From Dipteris shenzhenensis (Eukaryota; Polypodiophyta; Polypodiopsida; Gleicheniales): 64,000 bases of DNA. Shown in pieces: positions 35,763 to 46,794 of the stretch (the stretch's first letter is position 1; every line of letters starts with the position of its first letter). The stretch lies in assembly GCA_047967505.1 (NCBI GenBank), contig CM106538.1; one strand, 5' to 3'. The position numbers and the translations under genes are program-made. The notes under the pieces were generated by a model. It saw only the letters and a program-made list of their open reading frames with translations, was not told where the DNA came from and ran no database searches.

Positions 35763-36434
35763 AGATTAAAAAGTCCCATCAATAATTGAGCCATACAATT
35801 AATTCCATCAATTGGATAAAAAGTTTAAAAAGAGAAAAATATAAGGAAAAAATGTTTGAGACATCTAAGTTAAAAATGCAACTAGAGTTTGCAAAAATTT
35901 CGATCAAAATTAAGAATTTTTAATAATATTGAGTTTGACAAACATAATAGTGAAAAAAGATGTCGAATCCTCAGGCAGTCCAGGTTTCGAGGTCAGGGTC
36001 TACTTACTTGTACCACCATCCAAACAAACTAGGTGTTAGAACATCATAGCTACATTTGGGTAGATAGGTAATGCCTATTTTCCCCGGCTTGTTATCACTT
36101 TACCTAGGAATATAGACAACCATATGGATTCTTAGATACTTAAAAAAAACAATTTAGCCACAAGTGAAGTTTAAGTCACAAGTGGAGTAAGGAGCGAAAG
36201 AGTGCATGGGTTAAAAAGGGATTAAAGGAGGTATGGGACGATTGGTGGGCTTGGCATGTGGGGTGGTTAAAAAGAAAGTGTAAAGGAAAGATTTTACGGG
36301 GGTACATAAAAGAATAATTCATAGTTAGGAAAGTATTCATGTGTGTGTGTGTGTGTGTTCATGTGTAAAGAAATAAGTGTCTATGTGTGTGAGATACATT
36401 TATAAATCAAATTTATTTTGTGTGTGTGTGTGTG
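35763..36434 (+). repeat. Long direct repeat, copy 1 (about 670 bp)
   Basis: GATTAAAAAGTCCCATCAAT starts here and again at 36748. The copies stay collinear to AATCAAATTTATTTTGTGTG, with roughly a few percent differences and small indels. Both end in (TG)n. No coding frame is shared. The copies could be a tandem duplication, two insertions of one element, or an LTR-like pair with little between them. Confidence 0.92.
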
Positions 36435-36747
36435 GCCCACCCCCAACCCAGAGGGTAAGACTACATGATGGAGAGTAAGCCCACCATGTGGAACTTACTC
36501 CCCACCTACTGAGATAATAAGTGAATAAAAGTGGATCTGTATGATAAGTGTCAAAATGAAAAAATAATGCCAATAGTACATGCGTAAACCATTTCTGCAA
36601 AATAGATATAAAAGTTAGTAAAAAATAAGGTGGATCACAACATGAGTAGGGATTATCCATGCTAAATAATTATCCAATGGCTGTGAATTAATTGTATGGC
36701 ACTAGCCCGCGACCAAAGGCTAGTTGGGAAATCAAAGTATGTGTTCA

Positions 36748-37420
36748 GATTAAAAAGTCCCATCAATAATTGAGCCATATAATTAATTCCATTAATTGGA
36801 TAAAAAGTTAAAAAAGAGAAACATATAAGGAAAAAATGTTTGAGACATCTAAGTTGAAAAATGCAGCTAGAGTTTGTAAAAATTTTGATCAAAATTAAGA
36901 ATTTTTTATAATATTGAGTTTGATAAACATAATATTCAGAAAAGATGTCGAATCCTCAGGCAGTTCAAGTTCCAAGGTCAGGGTCCACTTACCTGCCACC
37001 ATCCAAACAAACTAGGGGTTAGAACATCATAGTTACGTTTGGGTAGATAGGTAGCGCTTGTTTTACCTGGCTTGTTATCGCTTTACCTAGGAATATAGAT
37101 AACCATATGGATTCTTAGATAATAAAAAAAAATAATTTAGCCACAAGTGAAGTTTAAGTCATAAGTGGAGTAAGAAGCGAATGACTGCATGGGTTAAGAA
37201 GGGATTAGAGGAGGTATGGGACGATTAGTGGGCTTGGTATGTGGGGTGGTTAAAAAGAAAGTGTAAAGGAAAGATTTCACAGGGGTAAATAAAATAATAA
37301 TTCATAGTTAGGAAAGTATTCATGTGTGTGTGTGTGTGTGTGTATGTAAAGAAATAAGTGTTTGTGTGTGTGAGATACATTTACTAATCAAATTTATTTT
37401 GTGTGTGTGTGTGTGTGTGT
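36748..37420 (+). repeat. Long direct repeat, copy 2
   Basis: Collinear with 35763-36434 at an offset of 985 bp. The intervening 313 bp (36435-36747) is not duplicated. Confidence 0.92.
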
Positions 37421-38689
37421 GTTTGTCCTAACAAACCACCTATCCTACTACACTATTGGACCACTTTACAATATTCAAGTAAACCAAATGCAATCATATT
37501 CCATTTCCCTTTTCAAATCACAAGTGGGAGGAATCCATTATTATTCAACTGCTTCAGGTAGATAGTCAAAGTGGTAGTCAACTCAAATACCTACATTCAT
37601 ATTAGTAAATTGTACAAAATACAAAAAGCTTAAGACTAGTCTCCAATAAATAGCTCATTTTTATTTTACACTGGTTGGAGATAATCTACCATAGAGTACT
37701 ATTTGAAGTTGCCAAAGCTGTATGTCGAGTACACCAAAAAATGCCAAAGATCTAATAACATTTGCAAATCTAATGGAGAGGTATGTTGGCTCACCTAGTA
37801 CCATCACAACCAAATGAAAGAACAATTCATCATTTACACTGTGGAAGCCAAGCTTCAATGCTGGCACACAGTTGTTATCCCTGTCATTCTATCTAGATTG
37901 GCATAGATACAATCTTGGCATAGTAATATTACAAAAGTAATCAAAGGCGGTTGGAATTTAAATTTAAAGGTTAATGAAAGCTTACAAAATTCTAGGGAAA
38001 TTCTCAAGGGAATATAAGGAAACCCCAAAAGTAGGGGATCTAATTAATTTTCCAAAGGAAATTCCTTTGCTATTTAGTGAAAAAAACTTTTAAAAAGGCT
38101 TAACAATCCTTCTATAATAAATTAAGGCAAAGGAGATCTCAACATAGTAGTATTCAAAGTCAAAATATATGGGAAGGAACTGAAATATATCCAAGTATCC
38201 TCTTCTTTCATCATGCCCAAGTATATAAATCATAATGCCTTTGGTTACTTTCCTCAACTCCATCAACCAAACATAATTATAGAAAAAGTGTAGAAAGGTT
38301 CCTCTAATGTCATAGAAAATTAACAAATTTCATGTAATCCATCATAAATTTTTAGTGTCAAGCTTGTAATCTTCATTTATACACAATTCGAAGGATCTTT
38401 TATATTTATCCATAATTATAGGTCTTAGCTTCAAAGATCTCTTAAAAACTTTCAAAGTATAGAAAATCCCTGATCCTAGATAATTACAAAAATATCTCAT
38501 AAAAACTTTCAAAGTATCAAAAGTCTCGGCCAAAGGCTATGAAGAAGTATGCCCAGAACTAGGGCATTCCACCATTTATTGGACATAGACCAAGTATATA
38601 AATGAATATGATCTAACATAGATTCATGAAATTACTTCATTTGTATCCATTATAAATATCTAGAGAGTCCAAATGTTGCCCCTTTTTGT
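37421..38689. other. No gene seen
   Basis: AT-rich DNA with no recognised coding sequence. The copia remnant begins abruptly near 38690 with no LTR before it. Confidence 0.45.
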
Positions 38690-38704
38690 ATTCCTTGTGG
38701 GGTC

Positions 38705-39253
38705 TTGGTTTCATTTGTTTCTATAAATGGAGATGTTAAGAAACTATCTAATGTGTTGTATGTTCCACAAATCAAGAGAAATTTGCTATCAGTCGCTTCC
38801 ATAACTGACCTTGACCACCATGAGGTGAGGTTCAACAAGACAGGAGCAAAAATTCTGGATAGTGCTGGCAATCTTGTTGGCACAGGCATAAGGAGGAACA
38901 ACCTGTATGAGCTAAGTGCTCTTACAGCCACCACTGGAGTGGGCACAAGCAGACAGGAGATGCAGAAGCAAGGTATGGTTGCTTACTTACCTGCAATAGC
39001 AAAAATCAAAGAACCGTGTGAAGCTTGCATGATGGGCAAGCAACAGAGAAAGGCATTCCCACAAGAAAGCAAGAATAGAGCAAACACTCCTCTAGAGTTG
39101 GTGCATCTTGACTTGTGCGGTAAGATGCATACACAAGCCTTGGGGGGATCTTCCTATTTTTTATTGATTGTCGACGACTATAGTAGGAAGATGCGGGTGT
39201 ACTTTCTTTGTGAAAAGGCTCAAGCTTTTGGTAAATTGAAAGAATGGCTATAG
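38705..39253 (+). pseudogene. Copia GAG-pre-integrase and N-terminal integrase
   Basis: The frame reads KLSNVLYVPQIKRNLLSVAS (end of the protease-proximal region), GIRRNNLYELSAL, then CEACMMGKQQRKAFP (the CX2C half of the integrase HHCC finger). The integrase core follows as LELVHLDLCGKMHTQALGG and FLLIVDDYSRKMRVYFL, giving two catalytic Asp positions. It ends at TAG 39251. The LWHRRLGH half of the HHCC finger is absent between the blocks, indicating a small deletion. Confidence 0.88.
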
Positions 39254-39884
39254 CTTGTTGAAAATGAAACAGGGAGAAAAGTGAAGAAAATCAAATTGGA
39301 TGGTGGTGGGGAGTTTGTTTCTACAGAGTTTGGAGATTTTTGCAAGAGCAAAGGGATCAAGCAACAAATGACGACACCACATACGCCTCAGCAAAATTCA
39401 GTTATTGAACGCCGAATGTGAACCACCATGGAGATGGGGAGGTGTATGTTGAAATGTGTTGGACTGCCAAACCACTTTTGGGATGAGGCTATCAATACTG
39501 TGATTTACATCCTTAATTGCAGCTATACAAAGGCACTCAAAGGTAAAACACCACATGAGGCTTATAGCCGGTAAGAAGCCATTTGTCTCCCATTTCAGTG
39601 TGTTTGGGTGTGAATGCTATGCGCATGTACCAGACAAAGAGAGAAACAAGCTACAACCAAAAAGCACCAAATGTATCTTTTTAGGCTATTGTGATGAGAA
39701 GAAAGCCTATAAGTTGCATGACCGAGAGGCAAATAAGATCATAGCGAGCTGCGATGTGGTGTTCAGGGAGCAGTCACATGCAGTGGAGGCAGAGAAGAGC
39801 TCTTCCACTTTATCCATCAAGCGAAGAGGTAATTCACTATGGACCCATCCCAGGAGCTATAAAGGAGGAGGAAATATCAGATGA
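39254..39884 (+). pseudogene. Copia integrase C-terminal part
   Basis: After the stop the frame continues with KIKLDGGGEFVS, TTPHTPQQNSVIERRM (third catalytic residue E), a TGA stop, NHFWDEAINTVIYILN, and then after a frameshift near 39568 GKKPFVSHFSVFGCECYAHVP and STKCIFLGYCDEKKAYKLHD. This is the standard copia INT tail. Confidence 0.88.
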
Positions 39885-39961
39885 TGAAGGTATAAGTCAC
39901 CAACCTGTTGTTACACCATCGGAAAAGCCATTGCCACGATGGGTAAGGCAACTCTGCGACC

Positions 39962-40760
39962 ATGATAACCAGATGCCTATGTCTGTTGAGCAGCATGCAG
40001 AGGGACCAAGGCGGTCTTAGAAAATTGAGGAGCAAAGGAGGGCTTCTGCTCATCGTCAATATGGCCTTGATGGCTGAGATTATTGCAGAAGTAGAGAAGC
40101 CTATGAGTTTGGAGGAAGCACTTGCAGACGAAGATTGGAAAAATGCTATGCAAGTAGAATATGATAGCATCATGAAGAATGAAACTTGGGAGCTAGTAGA
40201 CCGACCACCTAACAGAAAGGTTATTGGCACCAAGTGGGTTTGGAAGGTAAAGTACAAGGCCGACGGGACTTTGGAAAAGTACAAAGCCAGATTGGTTGCA
40301 CAAGGATTTTTGCAGATTGAAGGATTTGATTTTCAAGAGTCTTTCACTCCGACTACCAGAATGACCACTATTTGCACAGTACTATCAGTGGACTGCTCAT
40401 AAAAAGTGGCTAGTTTATCAAATGGATGTTAAATCAGCATTCTTGAATGGTGACCTCAAGGAGGACGTGTACGTGGCTCAACAACTAGGGTTTGAGGCAC
40501 CCCATTTTGAGAACAAGGTATGTAAGCTCAAGAAGGCTTTGTACGGGCTAAAATAGGCCCCAAGAGCATGGTACCAATGGATAGACAAATTTTTTCATAA
40601 ATTAAACTTCAAAAGATGTGCCTCAAATGCTAACTTGTATTTGTATAGGAAAGGTGGAAAATCTGCTATTATTGTTCTATATGTGGATGATCTCCTTATT
40701 ATAGGTGACTATGAGGACATGATCTAGCAGACAAGAAAGGCATTGAGCACTGAGTTTGGG
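39962..40760 (+). pseudogene. Copia reverse transcriptase
   Basis: RT begins with NETWELVDRPPNRKVIGTKWVWKVK and YKARLVAQGF. A frameshift lies near 40400, then [26 protein letters not shown] followed by TAG (normally Gln in LYGLKQAPRAWY), APRAWY, and the active-site LYVDDLLII at about 40678. Another TAG follows in DMI-stop-QT. The catalytic YVDD is preserved but the frame is broken. Confidence 0.9.
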
Positions 40761-41500
40761 GATTGAAGTCTAGCAAGAGCCAGGAAAGATCTTCATCTCT
40801 CAGCAAAAATATGCAAGGGAGATCTTGAAGGCATTTGGTATGTTCAAGTGCAAGGAGATAGCTATACCTATGGAGGTAAATGCGAGGTTATCTATGGAGG
40901 ATGCCTTACCACCAGCACGGGAGGTATAGGAAGTTGGTTGGAAGTCTCATCTATCCATGCAACACTAGACCAGACATCAGTTTTGCTGTTGGTGTTTTGA
41001 GCAGGTTCTCCAATAAGCCCCGAGAGAATCATTGGAATGCAAGGATGCGGGTGCTCAGGTATTTGAAGGGCACTCTTGATTATGGCATCACTTATGGTAC
41101 AAGCACTTCCTTGGTTGGTCATTGTGACTCGGATTGGGCTAGAGATGTTGATTCCAGGAAATCAGTTTCTGGATATTGTTTCTCTTTAGGTTCAGGTATC
41201 TTCTCTTGGATCAGTAAGAAACAACCAACAATGGCATTGTCTTCTACCGAGGCTAAGTACAAGGCAGCATGTTTTGCCGCTTGTGAAGCAGTGTGGCTAA
41301 GGAGGATCTTATGGCATATGGGAGTGCAAGAGGATGAGGCAACTATGTTGAGGTGCGACAATCAAAGTTGCATGGCCATTGCTAAAAATCCAATGTTTCA
41401 TGTGCGCACAAAACATATAGAGATTCAATATCACTATGTGCATGATTTGATTGAGGACGGGATAGTGGAATTGGTCTATTGTCCAACAGGAGCAAAATGG
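40761..41500 (+). pseudogene. Copia RT end and RNase H, first copy
   Basis: After a shift, KIFISQQKYAREILKAFGM is followed by KLVGSLIYPCNTRPDISFAVGVLSRF and the RNase H region GHCDSDWARDVDSRKSVSGY, ALSSTEAKYKAACFAACEAVWLRRIL, CDNQSCMAIAKNPMFHVRTKHIEI. It stops matching at about 41498 within YCPTGA. Confidence 0.9.
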
Positions 41501-41854
41501 AGCAGATATCTTCATCTACAGAGGCAGAGTAGAGAGCCGCTTGTACAACATCTTGTGAGACACTATGGTTGAGGTGGATTCTGAGGACATGGACCTATGT
41601 CAGGAGGATGCAACAGTGCTGATGTGCGACAATCAGAGTTGCATAGCCATTGCCAAGAATCCAGTGTACCATGCACAGACAAGCACATCGAAGTTCATTA
41701 CCACTTTGTTCGAGAGCTCATCATCGACGATGTGATCGAGCTTATGTACTGCCCGACTGCTGACAACTTGTCTGACCTCTTCACGAAGGCACTTCCTCGA
41801 GAACAGATGGAGCACCTCATCAAACGAATGGGGATTGGCCCACAGTTGTGACAT
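41501..41854 (+). pseudogene. Copia RNase H C-terminal segment, second copy
   Basis: Immediately after the first copy breaks off, the sequence restarts at SSSTEAE and runs again through CETLWLRWIL, MCDNQSCIAIAKNPVYHA, a frameshift, KHIEVHYHFVRELI and ENLSDLFTKALPREQMEHL-like to the normal copia C terminus. It differs from copy 1 at many positions, so it came from a diverged element rather than a fresh local duplication. Confidence 0.85.
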
Positions 41855-41864
41855 TGAGGGGGGG
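41855..41864 (+). promoter_or_regulatory. Polypurine tract of the copia element
   Basis: TTGAGGGGGGG directly precedes TGTTAG of the LTR, as expected for the plus-strand primer site. Confidence 0.85.
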
Positions 41865-42538
41865 TGTTAGAAACTCAGTGTGCCCACCTGTGAGCCCCCG
41901 ATTTGAGGGGACAAGGGGCAGTGAGAGGTAGGAGGTCTGGGGAGAGAGAGACTCAAGCCAGCATCATAGGCAACCAGCACACAGGCTGCTGGTTGCAGCC
42001 TGCAACAGTAGTTAAAACAGGGCTTTAGGCCTCACATGGAGGCTCCTGTAGCAGTGCAGACTGGTTGCATAGGGCACCCTTATATAGGGACCTATGGCAG
42101 GCCAAGTCGGCCTAACCAGGGCCAACCTTGGTCGATTTTCTAGGGCCCATGTGGTCGGCCACCAGACAAGGTACTGACCCTGCTGGTCGGTCAATTCAAG
42201 GGGCCTGGGTAGTGCCTATAAAAGACCTACTCCTCCATTCATTCCAGCATCCAGTGTAAGACTAAAAGCCCCTCTCCAAGGCTATGTTCAGCACTTAGAT
42301 CTGGAGCAATTGCTGAGATAGAGAGTCCATCAATATTCTCCAGCACTTTGCTATGTTTTATACTGCTCCCTTGGAGCTATTTTTCTGCCCACCATCTGGT
42401 AATATACTCTCTTTCTCTCTCCATCCATATTTATTTTTGAGAGTGTTTTTTGCATCTGTGATCATCTATATGAGTTGTAAGAGTTGGAGAGATCTTGGGT
42501 GGAGGTTTGAGTGATTCATTCCCTCTTGATTTCTAACA
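41865..42538 (+). repeat. Copia 3' LTR, about 674 bp
   Basis: Starts TGTTAGAAA and ends TTTCTAACA, a perfect 9-bp inverted terminal pair with the TG...CA ends. Inside are CTTATATAGG (about 42079) and CTATAAAAG (about 42217), the latter a good TATA box for the element's promoter. No second copy exists upstream in this window, so age cannot be estimated from LTR divergence. Confidence 0.88.
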
Positions 42539-43560
42539 TTAACCCACTACAGTCCTTTTGTGAGTCTCATGATTTGAAGGTCAACTTGAGTAAAACTAAG
42601 GTTATGATCTTTAATACATCTCAAGCCGTCATGCATCAAGAGCAGTTCACATTTGATGGGTCACTTGTAGAGAGAGTTTCATCATACATGTATCTTGGGG
42701 TTTTCTCCGGACCCATCTTCACTATGAGACCAACGATGCTAGAGGATATGCTTCATTAGCTAGACTAGAGAGGCAGTGCTTATCAAATGGTGCATTGCCC
42801 TATCAGCTAGATTTAGATTTAGATGCTCGTTTGGGAGAGACTAAAATGAAATCGTTTAGACTTCACAAGCAGTTGTAGCTTGAATGAAGAGATTTGGACT
42901 ACTTTTTCATTAGCCTTCTCCTTTAGTGCTAGCCTTCGACATGGTTGAGTTTGCCCTTCACCTCCGGAGTGCCGACAAAAACTCAGTACGAAGACTTTGT
43001 ATAAATGGATGCTCAAGTATGTGTGAGTGTGTGGATTTGTATGTGTGAGAGCATACTTTTATACTATGGTCTACACCCACTCTTGGGCGTTGATGACATC
43101 AGTGGGGATGTCATAGTAGCTAGTCCTTGCTATGCGTGATGGAGTTTATGGTTTTTAATCTTATGAGCGACTCTCGTGAGATTAAAACTGCACTATGTTG
43201 TGTTTTTAGAGGATGAGTTTGGGACTGTTCCTAGATTCATCTAGGTATATAGACTAGAGAGGCAGTGCTTCTGCTCACATTTTAAAGATCCACAGACCAA
43301 GGGACTGCTTTTTGACTCCTTGGTCTGCCCAATGGGGATGTATGGCAGCCCCTATTGGGGGTCGGACTTGTTGGATAAAGAGTAGTATTGTGTGGAGCGG
43401 CATATAGGTTCTCATGTTATCATGGATGATTCGTAGTAAGCCATCCATTCTTCACCGAATCATTCAGGTCATCCCCATAACAGCTAGATGCTGAATTTCA
43501 GGTCATGATGTATCTGTACCGAGTCAGGGACTATGGGGATTAAACTTCTGGGCACAGCAG
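42539..43560 (+). pseudogene. LINE-like (non-LTR) reverse transcriptase fragment, split by an insertion
   Basis: Directly after the LTR the frame reads SFCESHDLKVNLSKTKVMIF, FTFDGSLVERVSSYMYLGV and GPIFTMR, the typical end of a LINE RT domain. It continues as GYASLARLERQC up to 42781. After an inserted 468 bp it resumes at 43271 with CSHFKDPQTKGLLFDSLV. Omitting the insert and one copy of the 21-bp duplication gives a continuous frame across the site. Beyond about 43400 stops accumulate. 5' and 3' ends are not identifiable. Confidence 0.7.
42782..43249 (+). mobile_element. 468-bp non-coding insertion with 21-bp target-site duplication
   Basis: Flanked by perfect copies of TAGACTAGAGAGGCAGTGCTT (42761-42781 and 43250-43270). 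Its body matches 3491-3960 in the CCCH intron and, partially, 3296-3395. It has no coding frame, no evident terminal inverted repeat and no clear poly(A) tail, and I could not see convincing Pol III A/B boxes. The long duplication and size suggest a SINE-like element mobilised by a LINE machinery, but this is inference. Confidence 0.75.
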
Positions 43561-43794
43561 GCTACCATGGCAAGCACTATCCTTTTCTATGGCACTTTCA
43601 GTAGGAGGGACCAGAGATGCTGGTATGCACGGATGGTGTGAGCAATTGGGGCTCCACATGGATAGACTTCCTCCCTTCTAGTATAGCATGGATGCTAAGT
43701 AGGCACTCAGGAAGGATCAACTTTAGGAACATCTTTAGAGACTCGGCATTGGGCCGAGAAGGTAGTTCACCTATGGGTGGACATTGAGGAGGGG
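43561..43794. other. Unassigned sequence ending in a PPT-like run
   Basis: May be the decayed LINE tail or the 3' end of a copia internal region. It ends GACATTGAGGAGGGG, a good polypurine tract, directly before the next LTR-like sequence. Confidence 0.4.
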
Positions 43795-44454
43795 TGTTAG
43801 ATATACTCAATGCCCCACCCTCCTAGTAACCACTAGTGGTCCAAGGTGCTCAAGTTGTAAGGCCCCCATATGAGGAGAAGCCATGTGTGAGCCCAAGACA
43901 CTAGATGGGGATCCTGACTTGCATGTTAGATGAGGTCTATCAATGAGACCGTTGATGGTAGAAAGGTGATTGTGTGGGAGCCCCTTATTCTTGTTGTGGC
44001 TTGGGGGCAGCTGGCCCCTAGCTGGGGGGTCCCAGGGAGGCCAACGGCCCCCCTGGTGGGGGTTTGGGGGGCGAGTGCCCCCGAGGCTACGGTATAGGAA
44101 ATATTCCTTGAATATTCCATGGACGACTAGTCGGTTCCACCAACTAGGTTGACTAGTCGGCTCCACCGACTAGGTTGACTAGTCGGTTCCACCAACTACG
44201 TTGATCCGACTACCACCCTCATAGCTATAAAGAGGCGACCTCCCTAGTCCATTGTATCTGATCTTCCAACTAGTAGCTCTTCACCTAGTATCTATCTAGA
44301 TCACCATCTAGGCTCCACTATGGGAGTGCACGGGTGGACGGAGCTATCATCTATACTACATCAGTATTGAAGGAAAATTTTGTTCCTCTCCAGTTTGCTG
44401 TGTACTCTCTATTCTTTGTTCAGGTTTTGTTCCGCTGCGTCGTGTAATTTAACA
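43795..44454 (+). repeat. Copia-type LTR, about 660 bp
   Basis: Starts TGTTAGAT after a polypurine tract and ends ATTTAACA, so the termini are inverted with one mismatch and the ends are TG...CA. A TATA box (CTATAAAG, about 44225) sits in the expected position. The start resembles the LTR at 41865, but the bodies differ, so it is another family or subfamily. The right boundary is less certain than the left. Confidence 0.55.
44125..44202 (+). repeat. Three 26-bp tandem repeats just upstream of the LTR TATA box
   Basis: Units starting GACTAGTCGG at 44125, 44151 and 44177, each containing TTCCACC or CTCCACC and GACTAGGTT-like ends. They sit about 20-100 bp upstream of the TATA box, the usual position of enhancer-like repeats in LTR promoters. 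Confidence 0.85.
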
Positions 44455-44468
44455 CAATCAATAAGTGA

Positions 44469-44681
44469 TAAGGCATAGATTAATACCACTGTTCGGCCAA
44501 CAATCAATAACAAGGCACAGACCACTACCTGGAAAGTAATAAGGCATGGATGAATACCAATGTTTGGCTAACAATCAATAACAAGGCACACACCACTACC
44601 CAAAAAGTAATAAGGCATGGATAAATACCATGTCCATAAGTTATGACCACATTGTAACAATGTACTTCATAGGTTATGACC
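44469..44681 (+). repeat. Three 71-bp tandem repeats
   Basis: TAAGGCAT(A/G)GAT-AATACCA begins at 44469, 44540 and 44611, a constant 71-bp period. The first two copies share the following CAATCAATAACAAGGCACA block. The third breaks off after about 30 bp into the next array. Confidence 0.9.
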
Positions 44682-44795
44682 TCATCATAACAACATACTT
44701 TCACATGTTATGATTACGTCATATTTGCACACTTTCACTAGTTGTGACACGTCATAATAGTGTACTTTCATGGATTATGACCACATCGTAACAGT
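44636..44795 (+). repeat. Array of short TTATGACC/GTAACA repeats
   Basis: About five degenerate units of roughly 35-40 bp, each with GTTATGAC followed by ATCGTAACA and GTACTTTCATA-like sequence. Some contain GACGTCATAA-type palindromic matches. The array directly follows the 71-bp repeats. Confidence 0.7.
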
Positions 44796-46794
44796 ATGCC
44801 ATCATTGTACATGCTTATTGCCATATCTGTAGAAGGAGCTACAAGACAACATGATGAGAACAGCCCTCTTGGCCAACATCAATCAATAACAAGGCATGGA
44901 CCAATCACTATCACGCATTGTTAGGCACTGATAATGATGATGTTTCACACAAACTTGCATGCAATAGTAAACATAATTAAGTGTGATAAAGAAAATATAT
45001 GTGTTCATCCTGGAGGCAAATCCACAACCTTGAAAACAATATGGAATATCCCTTCCACAACATGGATCAACTTCTTGAAGCAAAGATAGAGCCAAACTTT
45101 ATGGCAAAATATGTTAGTAGTAAAGCTTGCCTGTGTTCACACAAACCCACATGCACTCTTTAGCACGATTGAGTGTAGTAAAGAAAAATGCAATTCAAGT
45201 AAATTTAACCTTCAAAATGATATAGATAATATGAGAGCATAATCTCAACTAGATGATATCAGAAGACCATCTTGTGCTCATGCTTGTTGGACATGGCTAG
45301 CTTATGCAAACCTATATAAACTACAAACCATAATGTGATTCATCCAAGTGCTTCCTCAACTAGAGCATGCAATCTTAAACATCTAATAGAGTAAACAAAT
45401 CTACCAATCAATATTAAAGGTTAGGCCTTGATAAATATCATATGATTCAAGGTTTGGAATCATCCTAGTGAGGGGAATTATGCTTAGATGAAGATCAATC
45501 ATGGAGCCTTGCACATCAAGCAAAATCTAAGAATTCTACCATAACAATATATGAGCAATGATACCAATGACATCAAAGTTTCCTATAGTTGCTATGCTCT
45601 AAAATATGGATACACTAATCCAATGTATCTTCATGATGGTAAAACCAATATAAGGCAATTGATCATGTATATTTGTAAATGATGTGGGAGAATCCAATCA
45701 ATCATCAGACTCATATCGATAACCACCATTGACCATTTGCATGTATATTAGTAGACAATATTTTATTCGTACTAACCATTGTAAAATAGTGAAACTATTG
45801 TCCATTTGATTACATGTAAAACATGAAATATGAGTACACAGCGATATATATGAAGGGGGGTATATGACTAACAAAAAGTATGTCCAAAACAAGAGTATAT
45901 AAGTATATGATTACAAAACCAGCATAGTTATATAATAAGATAGTAATATATATCTTTTACACATGTACCATGTTTCTTAGGTTGCTTAGGTGATGAATAG
46001 ATTGGAATGCAAAATTACCCACTAGAAGCTATCCACTTGGCCATTGCATGTCTGAATGAGAATAGTCTAGTCCATAATTATGGCATATATTCAATTTCAC
46101 CTTTCTTTGTTACCATGGACCTATCGACAAATTGATAGCTTTATGTATCCTCACATTGAATGTCTTTGGAAAACAATTTTGGACCGCAAAGGTCTCCATT
46201 TGCTGAAATGTTCCTGGATATGCTCGCCTAAAATGCCATGGGGGACTTAACATTCTCGACATACATTACCATATGCAGACACATAAATATACACTTCTTG
46301 TTGATTTTGTTCACCTAACATAGCCTTGGGCAAAAATGCTAGTAGCCATGTTTGTTCATATGAAGATTGACGTTGTGGTTACTGGGTCTCAGATTATTTA
46401 GATGTCATTTTTTGTCATCTTACTAGCTGCATACTGGGATTCCCTTTTGTTACATCTTTGATCAAATCTTGGCAATAAATTCTGTGTTATTTACATGGTC
46501 TGGTTGACCTCCCAATAAAGGGAACTCCTTCAGAAGCTAGAGTATTCATTGTGGTTGAGCCTTCCTTTGACTGCTTGCTTAGATCATCTTCGAAAGGCCT
46601 ATCATGTGTTGACATTGCCAATTGGGAATATACTCAATGCAAGATATTGTAGATGAGCATGTCATGGTTCTTTGTTTTCCTCGAGCACTCAAGGAATGGA
46701 ATTCAAGCATGCACCATTGCCTGATTTGGTGTGAGATAGTTACACTCTTGGAACCATTTTAGTTGGTACCTCCTCTTTTGGATGTTGATAGAAG
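44796..46794. other. No gene seen; AT-rich with weak internal repetition
   Basis: TTCACACAAAC followed by GTGT/GATAAAGAAAA occurs near 44942 and 45137, a weak duplication. No coding sequence is recognised up to about 46790. Confidence 0.4.

Larger units (their letters stand above)
38690..42538 (+). mobile_element. Ty1-copia element, 5'-truncated, with 3' LTR
   Basis: Order on the plus strand is pre-integrase, INT, RT, RNase H, partial second RNase H, PPT and 3' LTR, which is the copia (not gypsy) order. Gag, protease, PBS and 5' LTR are missing. The pol carries stops at 39251, about 39419 and about 40554 plus several frameshifts, so it is inactive. Confidence 0.9.

Noticed and set aside
35763-37420. 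Pair of LTRs of a short retrotransposon
   Set aside because: The copies do not begin TG and end CA, there is no PBS or PPT, and only 313 bp separate them, so I left it as a direct repeat.
42782-43249. Classical tRNA-derived SINE with Pol III promoter
   Set aside because: I could not see convincing A and B boxes or a tRNA-like head, so I kept only the structural call of an insertion with target-site duplication.
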